From positions 62,001-126,000 of the forward strand of contig JAHCLO010000008.1 in NCBI GenBank assembly GCA_026125285.1: DNA of 64,000 bases. The letters run 5' to 3'. The translations under genes were made by a program, and so were the position numbers. This DNA is from Verrucomicrobiia bacterium. Lineage in GTDB: Bacteria > Verrucomicrobiota > Verrucomicrobiia > Limisphaerales > JADLHS01. The notes below the pieces were generated by a model. The model was not told the origin of the DNA. It did no database searches and worked only from the letters and a program-made list of their open reading frames with translations. This document shows positions 46,235 through 54,960 of this stretch, one piece after another (the first letter of the stretch is position 1; every line of letters begins with the position of its first letter).

Positions 46235-46374
46235 AGGGCGAATCGAAGGTGTGATGGTTGCGTCTGGATAGGGTGGTTCAAGATTCCGGCGTAACAGCTT
46301 CCCATATTTCATTGTTCAATAAAGGCTTTCGGGGAAAGGTTCCGGCCTTCGAGCACACAATACAGCGACAGCTT

Positions 46375-47499
46375 ATGAGCAGCACAAACAACAATGCCAC
46401 CGACTACGGTGCGGGATTTCTGGAAATCTCGGAAAAAGGCTTCGGTTTTCTCCGAACCGCCGTCAACCATTTCCATCCCAAGCCGACGGATATTTTCGTC
46501 ACGCCGGACACGATCAAACGCAATTTCCTCCGGGAAGGCAGCCACGTTGCCGGCCCCACCCAGCCACCGCACCGGGGCACCAGTCCCCAACTCAAATCGG
46601 TGGATAAAGTCAACGACATGCCGTTTGAGGCCTACACGAAAGCGGTGCGTTTCGAGAATCTGACGAGTATTGATCCGATCGAGAAATTCAAGCTGGAGAC
46701 CACGCCCGATCTCATCGAAACCCGCGTCATTGACATGGTCACGCCCATCGGCAAAGGCACGCGCGGTTTGATTGTCGCCGCCCCACGCACCGGCAAGACG
46801 ATGGTGCTCAAACAGATTGCCAATGCCATCACGGCGAATCATCCGGAAGTCCATGTTCTCGTTCTGCTCATTGACGAACGCCCGGAGGAAGTCACGGACT
46901 TCCAGCGTTCCGTGAAAGCCGAAGTGGTCGCCTCTTCAAATGATCAGGACATCGAAACGCACGTGCGACTCTCACGTTTCATGGTGGAGCGCTGCCGCCG
47001 CATGGTGGAGTCCGGCAAGGATGTGTTCGTGCTGATGGATTCGCTGACCCGAATTGCACGGGCCTACAACAGTGTTCATGGCGGTAGTGGTCGCACCATG
47101 ACGGGCGGGGTGGACGCCCGCGCGCTGGAGATTCCGCGGAAGATGTTTGCCTCCGCCCGCAAGATCGAAGACGGTGGTTCGCTAACGATTCTGGCCACCG
47201 CACTGGTGGATACCGGCTCGCGCATGGATGAACTCATCTTTCAGGAGTTCAAGGGCACGGGCAATATGGAGTTGATCCTCGACCGCAAGCTTTCGGATCG
47301 CCGGCTGTACCCCGCCATTGACATCCCCAAGAGCGGCACGCGCAAAGAGGAAAAGCTTTTCCCGAAGCACCAGATAGAAGCGGTTCGCAAGCTCCGCCGC
47401 ATGATGGTGGACTTGAATCCCATTGAGGCCATGGAGACACTCGTCGCCGCGCTGAAGAAACACCGGACCAACGACGAGTTGTTGTCCAAGCTGATGTAA
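46375..47499 (+). CDS. rho: Transcription termination factor Rho (short form)
   Basis: Rho is the hexameric RNA-dependent ATPase that ends transcription. The cold-shock-like RNA-binding domain (GFLEISEKGFGFLRT) comes first, followed by the RecA-type motor. The motor has Walker A RTGKT with K141 (APRTGKTMVLKQI), Walker B DVFVLMDSLTRIARAYN and the Q-loop region GGVDARALEIPRKMFASARKIEDGGSLT. The usual N-terminal helical bundle is absent, giving 374 residues against about 420. The ATG at 46375 starts the recognisable protein; the frame is open from 46258, but the extra residues are unlike Rho. Confidence 0.95.
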   Translation: MSSTNNNATDYGAGFLEISEKGFGFLRTAVNHFHPKPTDIFVTPDTIKRNFLREGSHVAGPTQPPHRGTSPQLKSVDKVNDMPFEAYTKAVRFENLTSIDPIEKFKLETTPDLIETRVIDMVTPIGKGTRGLIVAAPRTGKTMVLKQIANAITANHPEVHVLVLLIDERPEEVTDFQRSVKAEVVASSNDQDIETHVRLSRFMVERCRRMVESGKDVFVLMDSLTRIARAYNSVHGGSGRTMTGGVDARALEIPRKMFASARKIEDGGSLTILATALVDTGSRMDELIFQEFKGTGNMELILDRKLSDRRLYPAIDIPKSGTRKEEKLFPKHQIEAVRKLRRMMVDLNPIEAMETLVAALKKHRTNDELLSKLM

Positions 47500-47717
47500 G
47501 AAACCAAGACAGGTTCCCTTCTCCGCCGCGCGACCAATCTCCCGGCCGTAGATTTTCACTGCTCTCTCACCTTGCGCAAGTGGCTCAAAACCGCCAAAGC
47601 TGCTGGAATTCTCGCGAGGTGCCATCGCCGGTTCGGCCTTCAATTTGCTTCCCACATCGGCACGCAAGTCGCTTAATGTGCTCCCGGGAGACGACGATTT
47701 CCTGAACTAAGGGCCGT

Positions 47718-48239
47718 ATGACACGACATTTATTTTTCTATTGCACAGCCTTGCTTTGCGCCACCGGGTTGCTGGCCTCGTGCAGTGCTCCGTCCACGCA
47801 TCGCGCAGATTCCCCGCGTTTGTTCAGCGAGGAGAGAACGGCGGACGTGATCCTGCACTTTTACCAGTGGGACACCATCTACCTCCTCAAACCTGATTCG
47901 CGGCAGGATGGCTTTCTTCCCGTGTGGAACCGCGAGGGGATTGCTTCCGCAGTGAACCGGCAGTCCGTCGGCCGGAGCTTGGCCGTGGTGTTGGTGGGCT
48001 TTCTGCACAATACCGACCCCAATGGCCCGGTGGTCCGCGATTGGGAATCGTTGTTGGCCGAGCAGGGCTTCCGCCGGGTCGTGATTCTGCGTGCGGGTGC
48101 TGGGAAGGGAAACCGCATTGACGGATTGCCGATTCTGCATGATTCGGCTATTGCTCAGGCGCATGAACCGCCAGGCAAATTCGCCCGCCCACTCGCCGCT
48201 GTCCCGGCCCCCGTTGGAGCGCATGCTGCGCATCCATAA
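47718..48239 (+). CDS. Hypothetical lipoprotein
   Basis: The signal peptide MTRHLFFYCTALLCATGLLASC ends in a lipobox (LLAS-C), so lipid attachment at the cysteine is expected. The following 130 residues contain SLAVVLVGFLHNTDPNGPVVRDWESLLAEQGFRRVVILR, a mixed alpha/beta pattern without a known family. Its 3' part overlaps the start of the WYL regulator by 77 bp in another frame, so the true C-terminus may be shorter or the two are tightly packed. Confidence 0.65.
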   Translation: MTRHLFFYCTALLCATGLLASCSAPSTHRADSPRLFSEERTADVILHFYQWDTIYLLKPDSRQDGFLPVWNREGIASAVNRQSVGRSLAVVLVGFLHNTDPNGPVVRDWESLLAEQGFRRVVILRAGAGKGNRIDGLPILHDSAIAQAHEPPGKFARPLAAVPAPVGAHAAHP

Positions 48240-49158
48240 GGCCATTCAGTCCGGCAAGTTCCCCAACGCCACCCGGCTGGCCGCTGAACTGGAGGTCAGC
48301 ACCAAGTCCATCCACCGCGACCTCGAATTCATGCGCGACCGGCTCGAATTGCCGATCGAGTACTCGCCCCAGAACTTCGGTTATCATTACACGGCGGAAG
48401 TCACCGCGTTTCCCACCCTCCACATCACGGAGGGGGAACTGGTCGCGCTGGTGATCGCCGAAAAGGCGTTGGAGCAGTACCGTGGCACGCAATTCGAGAA
48501 ACCCCTGCTCAGTGCCATCCGCAAAATCGAGCAATCGTTGCCGGACACCATCTCGCTCAATCTCGCGGACATCGAGCAAACCATCTCCTTCCGCACCCGC
48601 GCCGAGCCGATCCTGAACCTGGCCACCTTCGATGCGCTGGCCAAAGCCACGGCGCATCGCCGCCAGCTCGAACTGGTTTATCGCAAAGCCGGCAGCCGGC
48701 AGAGCGAAGTGCGGCTCGTGGATCCCTACCACCTCGCCAACATCAACGGCGAATGGTTTCTCTTCGCCTGGGATCACGCCCGCAAGGACCTCCGGACTTT
48801 TGTTCCGGCGCGCGTGCAATCAGCCAAAGCCACCGGCAGGACCTTTCCCCCGCCACAGAAGTTCTCCCTCGAGAAACGTCTGCGCGACAGCTTCGGCGTT
48901 CATTCCGGCGAGGGTGAATTCGATGTAGTCCTGCGTTTCAACCCGCGGGTGGCCGACTATATCCGCGAAAAGAAATGGCACCAGTCGCAGCAGATGCGCG
49001 ACCTGCAAGACGGCGGCGTGGAACTCTGTTTCACCCTCTCGAGTCTCGTCGAGATTGAACGATGGGTGTTGAGTTGGGGCGGCGACGCCGTGGTCGTGAA
49101 GCCGCGACCATTGGCCGACGCGGTAAAGGAAGCGGCGAAGCGAATTCTCCAGGCATAG
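48163..49158 (+). CDS. WYL-domain transcriptional regulator (YafY/DeoR-like helix-turn-helix)
   Basis: The N-terminal winged helix-turn-helix (RMLRIHKAIQSGKFPNATRLAAELEVSTKSIHRDLEFMR) is followed by the WYL domain, with RRQLELVYRKAGSRQSEVRLVDPYHLANINGEWFLFAWDH and a C-terminal WCX-type subdomain. WYL proteins bind nucleic acid or nucleotide ligands and control stress, DNA-damage or defence genes. No defence locus is adjacent. ATG 48163 is preferred; ATG 48139 is also in frame. About 331 residues. Confidence 0.87.
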   Translation: MNRQANSPAHSPLSRPPLERMLRIHKAIQSGKFPNATRLAAELEVSTKSIHRDLEFMRDRLELPIEYSPQNFGYHYTAEVTAFPTLHITEGELVALVIAEKALEQYRGTQFEKPLLSAIRKIEQSLPDTISLNLADIEQTISFRTRAEPILNLATFDALAKATAHRRQLELVYRKAGSRQSEVRLVDPYHLANINGEWFLFAWDHARKDLRTFVPARVQSAKATGRTFPPPQKFSLEKRLRDSFGVHSGEGEFDVVLRFNPRVADYIREKKWHQSQQMRDLQDGGVELCFTLSSLVEIERWVLSWGGDAVVVKPRPLADAVKEAAKRILQA

Positions 49159-49257
49159 CACGGGACCAACCACAGTTGTGCCATAATCCAGACTGGACCT
49201 CGCGCCGATAAGGTGCAGTTGAGCAGCGATGTCAAATTCCCGTGCCGCGCAGCAGAA

Positions 49258-50574
49258 TCACTTTCCGGCGTGCTGTAGAATTGCTTGGCGCAGAGCGGCG
49301 CCGGCTTTGGACGAGACGGTGTGCGCCGAAATCGGATCGTTGAACATCTCCTTCTGTCCGCGAAGCGCGTTATAGGCGGCGTAAACGCTCGTGGGTGGAC
49401 AAGTGGTGTCAATGAAACCGACGGTCACGATTCCTGCCGCCCTCGCTCGCGTGGCAAAGTTGACCATGTCATAATACCGCGAGGCTTCGAGCACGCGCTG
49501 ATCGGGCTGGCCGTCGGTCCCCGTGGGCACAAGTTTGGGCCAGCCGCTCACACGGCCCACGGCGGCCCCCGAGTGATCGCACATCGCGGGCACGCCGGCA
49601 GAGAAGAACGTTACCCGCTCGTCCAAACCGGCGGCTACGATTGCCTGCGCACCGCCTTGACTGCTTCCGTGAACGATGAGCGTGCGTCCGTCCCACTCGG
49701 GCCGTGCGGTAAGGAAATCAATCGCGCGCAGCACCCGTAAGAACATACCCAGAAAATAGACTGTCTCGCGCGACGCACGGCCCGCTGACCGATAATCCTT
49801 CAATTCGCCGTTCGCGAGCTCAGTGTAGAAGCTGTCGGGTCGGCCATTGGGGATCCCGTGTGCGTTGATGTCCAGCGCCAGAAATCCCTGCCTCGCCCAG
49901 TTGGCTGCGCCGTCGAGGCTGGAACTGCGCACGCCCGCGCCGTGAACCGTCAGAATGATTGGCAGACTCCGTGGGCTGGCGTCAACCGGCCGCGCAAAAT
50001 AGCCGGACACCGGCATGCCCAAGCAGTCCGCTTGCAGGTCAAAGCATTCCACCGCCGCATGTGGTGACTTCACGGACCTGAGCCGGGGATTTACCGGCAC
50101 AGCGGCAAGCTTCCTTTTTTGGTCCGACCAAAAGGCATCAAAATCCTCGGGCACCGGGAGACTCGGCTTGATGTTCAACGGATCAATGCCGGCACCCGCC
50201 ACCGCCGTGAGGGTGCGTTTGGCCGGAGTGTGGAATGTCGCCCGGCATTGCAGAAACCCAGGTTCGTCCAACTTGCCGGTCACTGTGCCTTGACCATTGG
50301 TCAGGACTATACGGCCCGAACGGAGGGGCGGCACGCCATCCTTGGACAACGACCATTGAACCTCGGCGTCCGTAACCGGCTGGCCTTCCAGAGTGACGGT
50401 GAGATTGAACTCAACAGTTTCCTCCTGCCTGTAGATCGCTTCCGGGCGATCGGTACGGACCACAATCTGGTAATTGGTGGACGAGGCCGCCGGCGCAAAC
50501 AGGGCAGGGGAGATCAGGAACAGAAAAGTCGCGAGGGAATTACCGAACCATCGGCGTTGCGCAGATAACTTCAT
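49258..50574 (-). CDS. Secreted acetyl-xylan esterase/cephalosporin-C deacetylase-like hydrolase (AXE1 type)
   Basis: A signal peptide (FLFLISPALFAPAAS) and a 90-residue beta domain (YRQEETVEFNLTVTLEGQPV) precede the alpha/beta hydrolase. The hydrolase shows PIILTVHGAGV, the nucleophile elbow IVHGSSQGGAQAI (Ser near residue 305), and VGFIDTTCPPTSVYAAYN, which holds the acid Asp. A C-terminal His comes from the HTVSS segment. The D-T-x-C-P-P-T block is characteristic of CE7 deacetylases, which remove acetyl groups from xylo-oligosaccharides. The location is probably periplasmic or extracellular. Confidence 0.86.
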   Translation of the reverse strand: MKLSAQRRWFGNSLATFLFLISPALFAPAASSTNYQIVVRTDRPEAIYRQEETVEFNLTVTLEGQPVTDAEVQWSLSKDGVPPLRSGRIVLTNGQGTVTGKLDEPGFLQCRATFHTPAKRTLTAVAGAGIDPLNIKPSLPVPEDFDAFWSDQKRKLAAVPVNPRLRSVKSPHAAVECFDLQADCLGMPVSGYFARPVDASPRSLPIILTVHGAGVRSSSLDGAANWARQGFLALDINAHGIPNGRPDSFYTELANGELKDYRSAGRASRETVYFLGMFLRVLRAIDFLTARPEWDGRTLIVHGSSQGGAQAIVAAGLDERVTFFSAGVPAMCDHSGAAVGRVSGWPKLVPTGTDGQPDQRVLEASRYYDMVNFATRARAAGIVTVGFIDTTCPPTSVYAAYNALRGQKEMFNDPISAHTVSSKAGAALRQAILQHAGK

Positions 50575-50943
50575 CCGGGAATTTCAGGCGGCGGCAAAGT
50601 CAATGGCAAGCGGAATTCTGCCGTGGCCTACCGTGGCCCGCGCCCAACGTGTCTGACTGGTCAGCAACTGTCCGGCCCCGCTCAATTTAGCCTTGCAGTT
50701 GCTTAGGTTGCTACTCTCGATCAGCAACCAGACGCAAAGGAACCTCGCTTTGCTCTTTCCTTTCCTTTACTGGTAGGCTGTCTGCCATGGCCGCAAACGG
50801 AACCTATCGCACTTTCACCATTCAGTCCCGGTTGGAGCGCGTATGCGCCGTCGGTTTTTCCTGGGCGATGCCGGATCGGGACTTGCCATCCGACGGTAAT
50901 GCCAGCGCTGGGGCGTGATGCTGGGTTGAATCAAGGAACAAGT
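50575..50943. other. Intergenic region between divergent genes
   Basis: 369 bp between the esterase start and the LamG protein start. It contains no recognised gene. It should carry two divergent promoters, but no sequence close enough to consensus was assigned. Confidence 0.4.
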
Positions 50944-52653
50944 ATGACTCTCTCAAAGCTCGCAAGACGATGCTCCTTCGCGCAGTGTTTTGCCCTCGCC
51001 GCCTGGGCGCTGCTGATACTGTTCCGCCCCACGCCGTGGCTCCACGCGCAATCACCATCGGCGGTCAGCCACCAACCGCTGGCGCACTGGAAGCTCGAAG
51101 GAGATTTCCTGGACACGTCGGGAAACCAAAACCATGGGAAAAATCACGACGTCAGTTTCACTACCATTGAGGGTCAAACAGCGGCGCGGTTCGACGGGCG
51201 CAGCAGTTGGATCGAAGTGATGTCCAGTCCGTCGCTCCAAATTGGCACAAATGATTTCAGCATCACCGCTTGGGTGCGGTTGCCCGATGAAATTGAGCAG
51301 GACGATGTGTACGGTGACATCCTCAGCCAGTTCGACCCCAGGACGCGGCGCGGGTTCAATCTCCGCATCACGCACAACGCCGGGGTGACCACGAGCCAAG
51401 CCAACTCGCGCAACGTTCACTTCGGGGTGGATAACGGCCAGCTTGAAGCCGGGTGGACCGACCACGGGCGGCCCGGCAATGCGGTGTTGGTCTTCGGGCT
51501 GGCAACGCACAACGGGCGGCTTTATGCCGGCACTTGCGAACCTGGCAAAGCCGAGGCTGGCCGCGTTTTTCAGTTCGCTGGTGATACCAATTGGCTTGAT
51601 TGCGGCAGTCCTGGCCGGTGCAATTCAGTTTCGGCCCTCGCGGAATGGGAGGGCGCGCTCTACGCGGGCAGCTCGCGCTACCGGCTTGCGGGTTCGTCAC
51701 TCCCCGAGTCCGAAAACCCGCATCCCGGAGGCAAGGTCTATCGCTATCTGGGGGGCCAGTCGTGGGCGGATTGCGGCCAGTTGCCCGGCGTCGAAGCCGT
51801 CGGCGGGTTGGTGGTGTATCGTGGCCAACTTTATGCCTCATCCCTTTACCAGCCGGCGGGTTTCTTCCGTTACGAGGGTGGGGAACGATGGACTTCGCTG
51901 CCCGTGCCCGGGGGGAAACGCGTCGAGGCCATGTGCGTTTACGACGGCCAACTCTTCGCCTCAAGTTATGATGCGGGCCATGTCTATCGTTACGACGGCA
52001 CGGCCTGGAGAGACTGCGGGCAGGTCGGTCCGGCGGAGAATACGCAGACCTATTCGTTCGCAATTTACGAAGGTTCGCTCCACGTTGGCACGTGGCGGAC
52101 GGGGCGCGTTTATCGCTATCGTGCCGACCACGATTGGGAAGACCGGGGCCGGCTCGGTGAAGAACTCGAAGTAATGGGCATGATGGTTCACAATGGCAAG
52201 CTCTACGCCGGCAGCCTGCCGTTGGCGGAGGTCTATCGTTTCGATGGGGGAGAAGCCTGGACGCGTCTCGGTTGTGTGGACGCCACGCCGAAGGTAAAAT
52301 ACCGGCGCGCGTGGACCATGGCTGAATTCCAGGGCCGGCTCTTCTGCGGCACGCTGCCGTCCGGGCGCGTCCTCTCCATCGAGGCAGGCAGAAACGTCTC
52401 ATGCGATCGCGCGCTTACCCCCGGCTGGCATCATGTTGCCGTGGTTCGCCAGGGTGATCGGCTGCAACTGCATATGGATGGACGGTTGGTGGCGGTTTCG
52501 GCGAGGTTGGAACCCGCCGCGTATGATCTTACGTCAGGTCAACCATTGAAGCTCGGCTTCGGACCGAACGATTATTTTCGGGGACTATTGCGGGACGTGC
52601 GCCTCTACGGCCATGCCCTGACTGCGGAGGAAATTTCTGAACTGGCTCACTGA
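50944..52653 (+). CDS. Secreted LamG-like lectin domain interrupted by a beta-propeller
   Basis: After a signal peptide, residues about 45-135 form the first part of a concanavalin/LamG fold (LAHWKLEGDFLDTSGNQNHG...FDGRSSWIEV..FSITAWVRLP). The C-terminal residues (about 490-569) supply its end (GWHHVAVVRQGDRLQLHMDGRLVA..LRDVRLYGHALTAEEI). Between them, about 330 residues carry 7 or so repeats of G-x-LYAG/LYASS...V-Y-R-Y or R-Y, a Kelch-like propeller inserted into a loop. This suggests a protein that binds glycans through the lectin part. The ATG at 50944 gives a signal peptide; an upstream frame to 50899 is unlikely. Confidence 0.8.
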   Translation: MTLSKLARRCSFAQCFALAAWALLILFRPTPWLHAQSPSAVSHQPLAHWKLEGDFLDTSGNQNHGKNHDVSFTTIEGQTAARFDGRSSWIEVMSSPSLQIGTNDFSITAWVRLPDEIEQDDVYGDILSQFDPRTRRGFNLRITHNAGVTTSQANSRNVHFGVDNGQLEAGWTDHGRPGNAVLVFGLATHNGRLYAGTCEPGKAEAGRVFQFAGDTNWLDCGSPGRCNSVSALAEWEGALYAGSSRYRLAGSSLPESENPHPGGKVYRYLGGQSWADCGQLPGVEAVGGLVVYRGQLYASSLYQPAGFFRYEGGERWTSLPVPGGKRVEAMCVYDGQLFASSYDAGHVYRYDGTAWRDCGQVGPAENTQTYSFAIYEGSLHVGTWRTGRVYRYRADHDWEDRGRLGEELEVMGMMVHNGKLYAGSLPLAEVYRFDGGEAWTRLGCVDATPKVKYRRAWTMAEFQGRLFCGTLPSGRVLSIEAGRNVSCDRALTPGWHHVAVVRQGDRLQLHMDGRLVAVSARLEPAAYDLTSGQPLKLGFGPNDYFRGLLRDVRLYGHALTAEEISELAH

Positions 52654-52679
52654 GCCAGGGAGCGGGTGAAGCCAGGTCA

Positions 52680-52746
52680 TCACACGGCCAGCTCCTCCGG
52701 CACGTAGCCCCAGGCATTGTCGTTGGAACCATCCAAAATCGGCTTG
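52680..52746 (-). pseudogene. Possible 3' remnant of a gene
   Basis: A minus-strand frame ending in TGA at 52680-52682 reads PILDGSNDNAWGYVPEELAV, protein-like in composition, but it is closed after about 23 codons by an upstream stop. It may be the leftover end of a deleted gene between the LamG protein and the sugar operon. A chance frame is possible. Confidence 0.25.
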
Positions 52747-52839
52747 CACTCGTTTCACGGAGTGCTGCTGCGCAAAGCTTTGATGTGAAGTTTTGATGTT
52801 TCAACTCGGCTCGGTTTGTTGTCTAATCCCGTTCAACGT

Positions 52840-53802
52840 ATGAAAGTCATGATTCCTTCAGCCTCTCTCCGAAACATCGTGTTTGTCGTGGCACTCCTGA
52901 CTTTGGCGTTGGGGCTTACGGCCTGCAATCGGGAGAAATCCAACGAGGGTTCGAGCCAACCGCGCGTCGCGCTCATCATGAAATCGCTGGCCAACGAGTT
53001 CTTCCTCACGATGGCCGACGGCGCGAGGAAGCACCAGGCTGCACACCGCGACCAGTACGAACTCATTGTCAATGGCATCAAAAACGAAACCGATCTGGCC
53101 GAGCAGGTCGGACTGGTGGAGCAGATGGTCGCCCAACAGGTCAACGCGATTGTCATTGCCCCGGCGGACTCGAAGGCGCTGGTGCCGGCGCTCAAGCGGG
53201 CGAAAGCCGCCGGTGTCCTGGTGGTGAACATTGATAACAAACTCGATGCCGGGGCACTCATGGAAGCTGACTTGTCCGTGCCTTTCGTGGGCCCGGACAA
53301 TCGGGCCGGCGCCCGTCTGGTGGGTGAAGTAGTCGCCGGGAAACTCACGGCGGGGGACAAGGTCGCCATCATCGAAGGCGTGCCGACAGCGTTCAACGGC
53401 CAGCAACGGCGCGCGGGTTTTGAAGATGCAATGCGCACGGCAGGAATGAACATCGTCAGCGTGCAGAGTGGTTATTGGGAAATGGACCGGGCCAACAACG
53501 TGGCCACCGCCTTGTTGAGCGAACACCCGGATTTGAAAGCGATCCTGTGCGGCAATGACAGCATGGCACTTGGGGCGGTGGCCGCCGTGCAAGCGGCGGG
53601 TCGCACGGGCAAGGTGCTGGTGGCTGGCTTCGACAACATTGCCGCGGTGAAGCCGATGCTGGCCGATGGACGCGTGGTGGCCACCGCCGATCAACATGCC
53701 GACAAACTCGCCGTGTTCGGCATTGAGGCCGCGCTCAAGATTCTGCGCGGGGAGGCCGCACCGGCGGATCAAACAACGGCGGTGGACCTGGTGACGCGCT
53801 GA
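52840..53802 (+). CDS. Ribose-type sugar ABC transporter substrate-binding lipoprotein
   Basis: The signal peptide ends in LGLTAC (lipobox). The mature protein follows the RbsB/LacI-type periplasmic-binding fold: VALIMKSLANEFFLTMADGARKH, VEQMVAQQVNAIVIAPADSKALVPALKRAKAAGV, and the late VLVAGFDNIAAVKPML. Family members bind ribose, related pentoses or autoinducer-2. The start ATG 52840 is preferred over TTG 52816. It is the first gene of a ten-gene unit and is followed after 144 bp by the permease; no ATP-binding gene lies between them. Confidence 0.9.
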   Translation: MKVMIPSASLRNIVFVVALLTLALGLTACNREKSNEGSSQPRVALIMKSLANEFFLTMADGARKHQAAHRDQYELIVNGIKNETDLAEQVGLVEQMVAQQVNAIVIAPADSKALVPALKRAKAAGVLVVNIDNKLDAGALMEADLSVPFVGPDNRAGARLVGEVVAGKLTAGDKVAIIEGVPTAFNGQQRRAGFEDAMRTAGMNIVSVQSGYWEMDRANNVATALLSEHPDLKAILCGNDSMALGAVAAVQAAGRTGKVLVAGFDNIAAVKPMLADGRVVATADQHADKLAVFGIEAALKILRGEAAPADQTTAVDLVTR

Positions 53803-53946
53803 TGCCTGTGCTCATTCAGATGATCAACTGTCGAACCGAGCTGCCCTCGCGCCTTCATCGCATGGCCGGGTGTTCATGCGCTGAAATCACCTCCGTTGAA
53901 TTCGGCTGATTTGGGGAATACGGACTTGGGGGTTGAAGGACTTTTC

Positions 53947-54954
53947 ATGCGCAACGCTTCGTGGATTCGGGATTATGTGGCGCTGGCGGTCATTCTCGCC
54001 GGCTTGATCCTGCTGTTTGGCGCGTTGAGCGGACGGTTTCTCACGCCGGCGACTTTCGGTGCTATTGCGAATCGTATTCCAACGCTCACGCTGGTGGCCA
54101 CGGGGATGACGCTGGTATTGATCATTGGCGGTATTGATTTGTCGGTCGGCTCCGTGCTGGCGCTGGCGGGGGCGGTGCTGGGCGTGGCGCTAACTGACTG
54201 GCAATGGCCGTTCTTCGCGTGTGTGGCGCTGGCGGTGTTGGTGGGGCTTTCGGCCGGGGCGGCGAACGGGTTGATTATTGTCGGCGCTCGGGTCCCGCCG
54301 TTCATCGTCACCCTGGGGATGCTGGAGATCGCGCGCGGACTGGCTTACCTCACCACGAATTCCCAAACGAAGTATCTCGGCGCAGCGGTGGAGGGCTTGG
54401 CGAGACCCATTACAGGACTGGGTCTTTCGTATGCCTTCGTCCTTGCGCTCCTCGTGGTCGTGGCGGCGCAAGTCTTGTTAAACTGTCTGGTCCTGGGCCG
54501 CCGGATGGTCGCCGTCGGCGCGAATGAACAGGCGGCGCGGCTGGCTGGAGTTGACCCGCGTCCGGTGAAGTTCACGGGGTATGCACTCGCCGGGGCGCTG
54601 GTTGGGTTGGGTGCGCTGTGCAACGTCGCCCGGCTCGGTGCGTCTGATCCCAACGCGGGTGTGGGACTGGAGTTGTCCGCCATCGCGGCCGCGGTGATTG
54701 GCGGGACGAGCCTGATGGGCGGGCGCGGCTCAGTCATCAAGACGTTCTTCGGCGTCCTGATCATTGCCACCTTGGAAGCGGGACTCGCTCAAGTTGGCGC
54801 GTCAGAACCCGTGAAGCGGCTGGTCACCGGCTTGGTGATCATCATCGCGGTGGTGGCAGATGCCTGGCGGCAACGCGCCGCGGGAAAGTCCTTTCCGCTG
54901 TTTGCCCGACTACTCGGAAAAACCATAAATCCAAACTCAAACCATCCACGTTGA
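53947..54954 (+). CDS. Ribose-type ABC transporter permease
   Basis: The RbsC-type permease has about ten hydrophobic segments. Its family signature (VLIIGGIDLSVGSVLALAGAVLGVAL, PFIVTLGMLEIARGLAYL) is followed by the cytoplasmic EAA-like VGANEQAARLAGVDPRPVKF, which contacts the ATPase, and GGTSLMGGRGSV. ATG 53947 follows a GAAGGA site 9 bp upstream and is preferred over 53896. The partner ATPase is not encoded in the window, so an unlinked ATP-binding subunit must serve it or the system must work differently. Confidence 0.9.
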   Translation: MRNASWIRDYVALAVILAGLILLFGALSGRFLTPATFGAIANRIPTLTLVATGMTLVLIIGGIDLSVGSVLALAGAVLGVALTDWQWPFFACVALAVLVGLSAGAANGLIIVGARVPPFIVTLGMLEIARGLAYLTTNSQTKYLGAAVEGLARPITGLGLSYAFVLALLVVVAAQVLLNCLVLGRRMVAVGANEQAARLAGVDPRPVKFTGYALAGALVGLGALCNVARLGASDPNAGVGLELSAIAAAVIGGTSLMGGRGSVIKTFFGVLIIATLEAGLAQVGASEPVKRLVTGLVIIIAVVADAWRQRAAGKSFPLFARLLGKTINPNSNHPR

Positions 54955-54960
54955 ACTACC

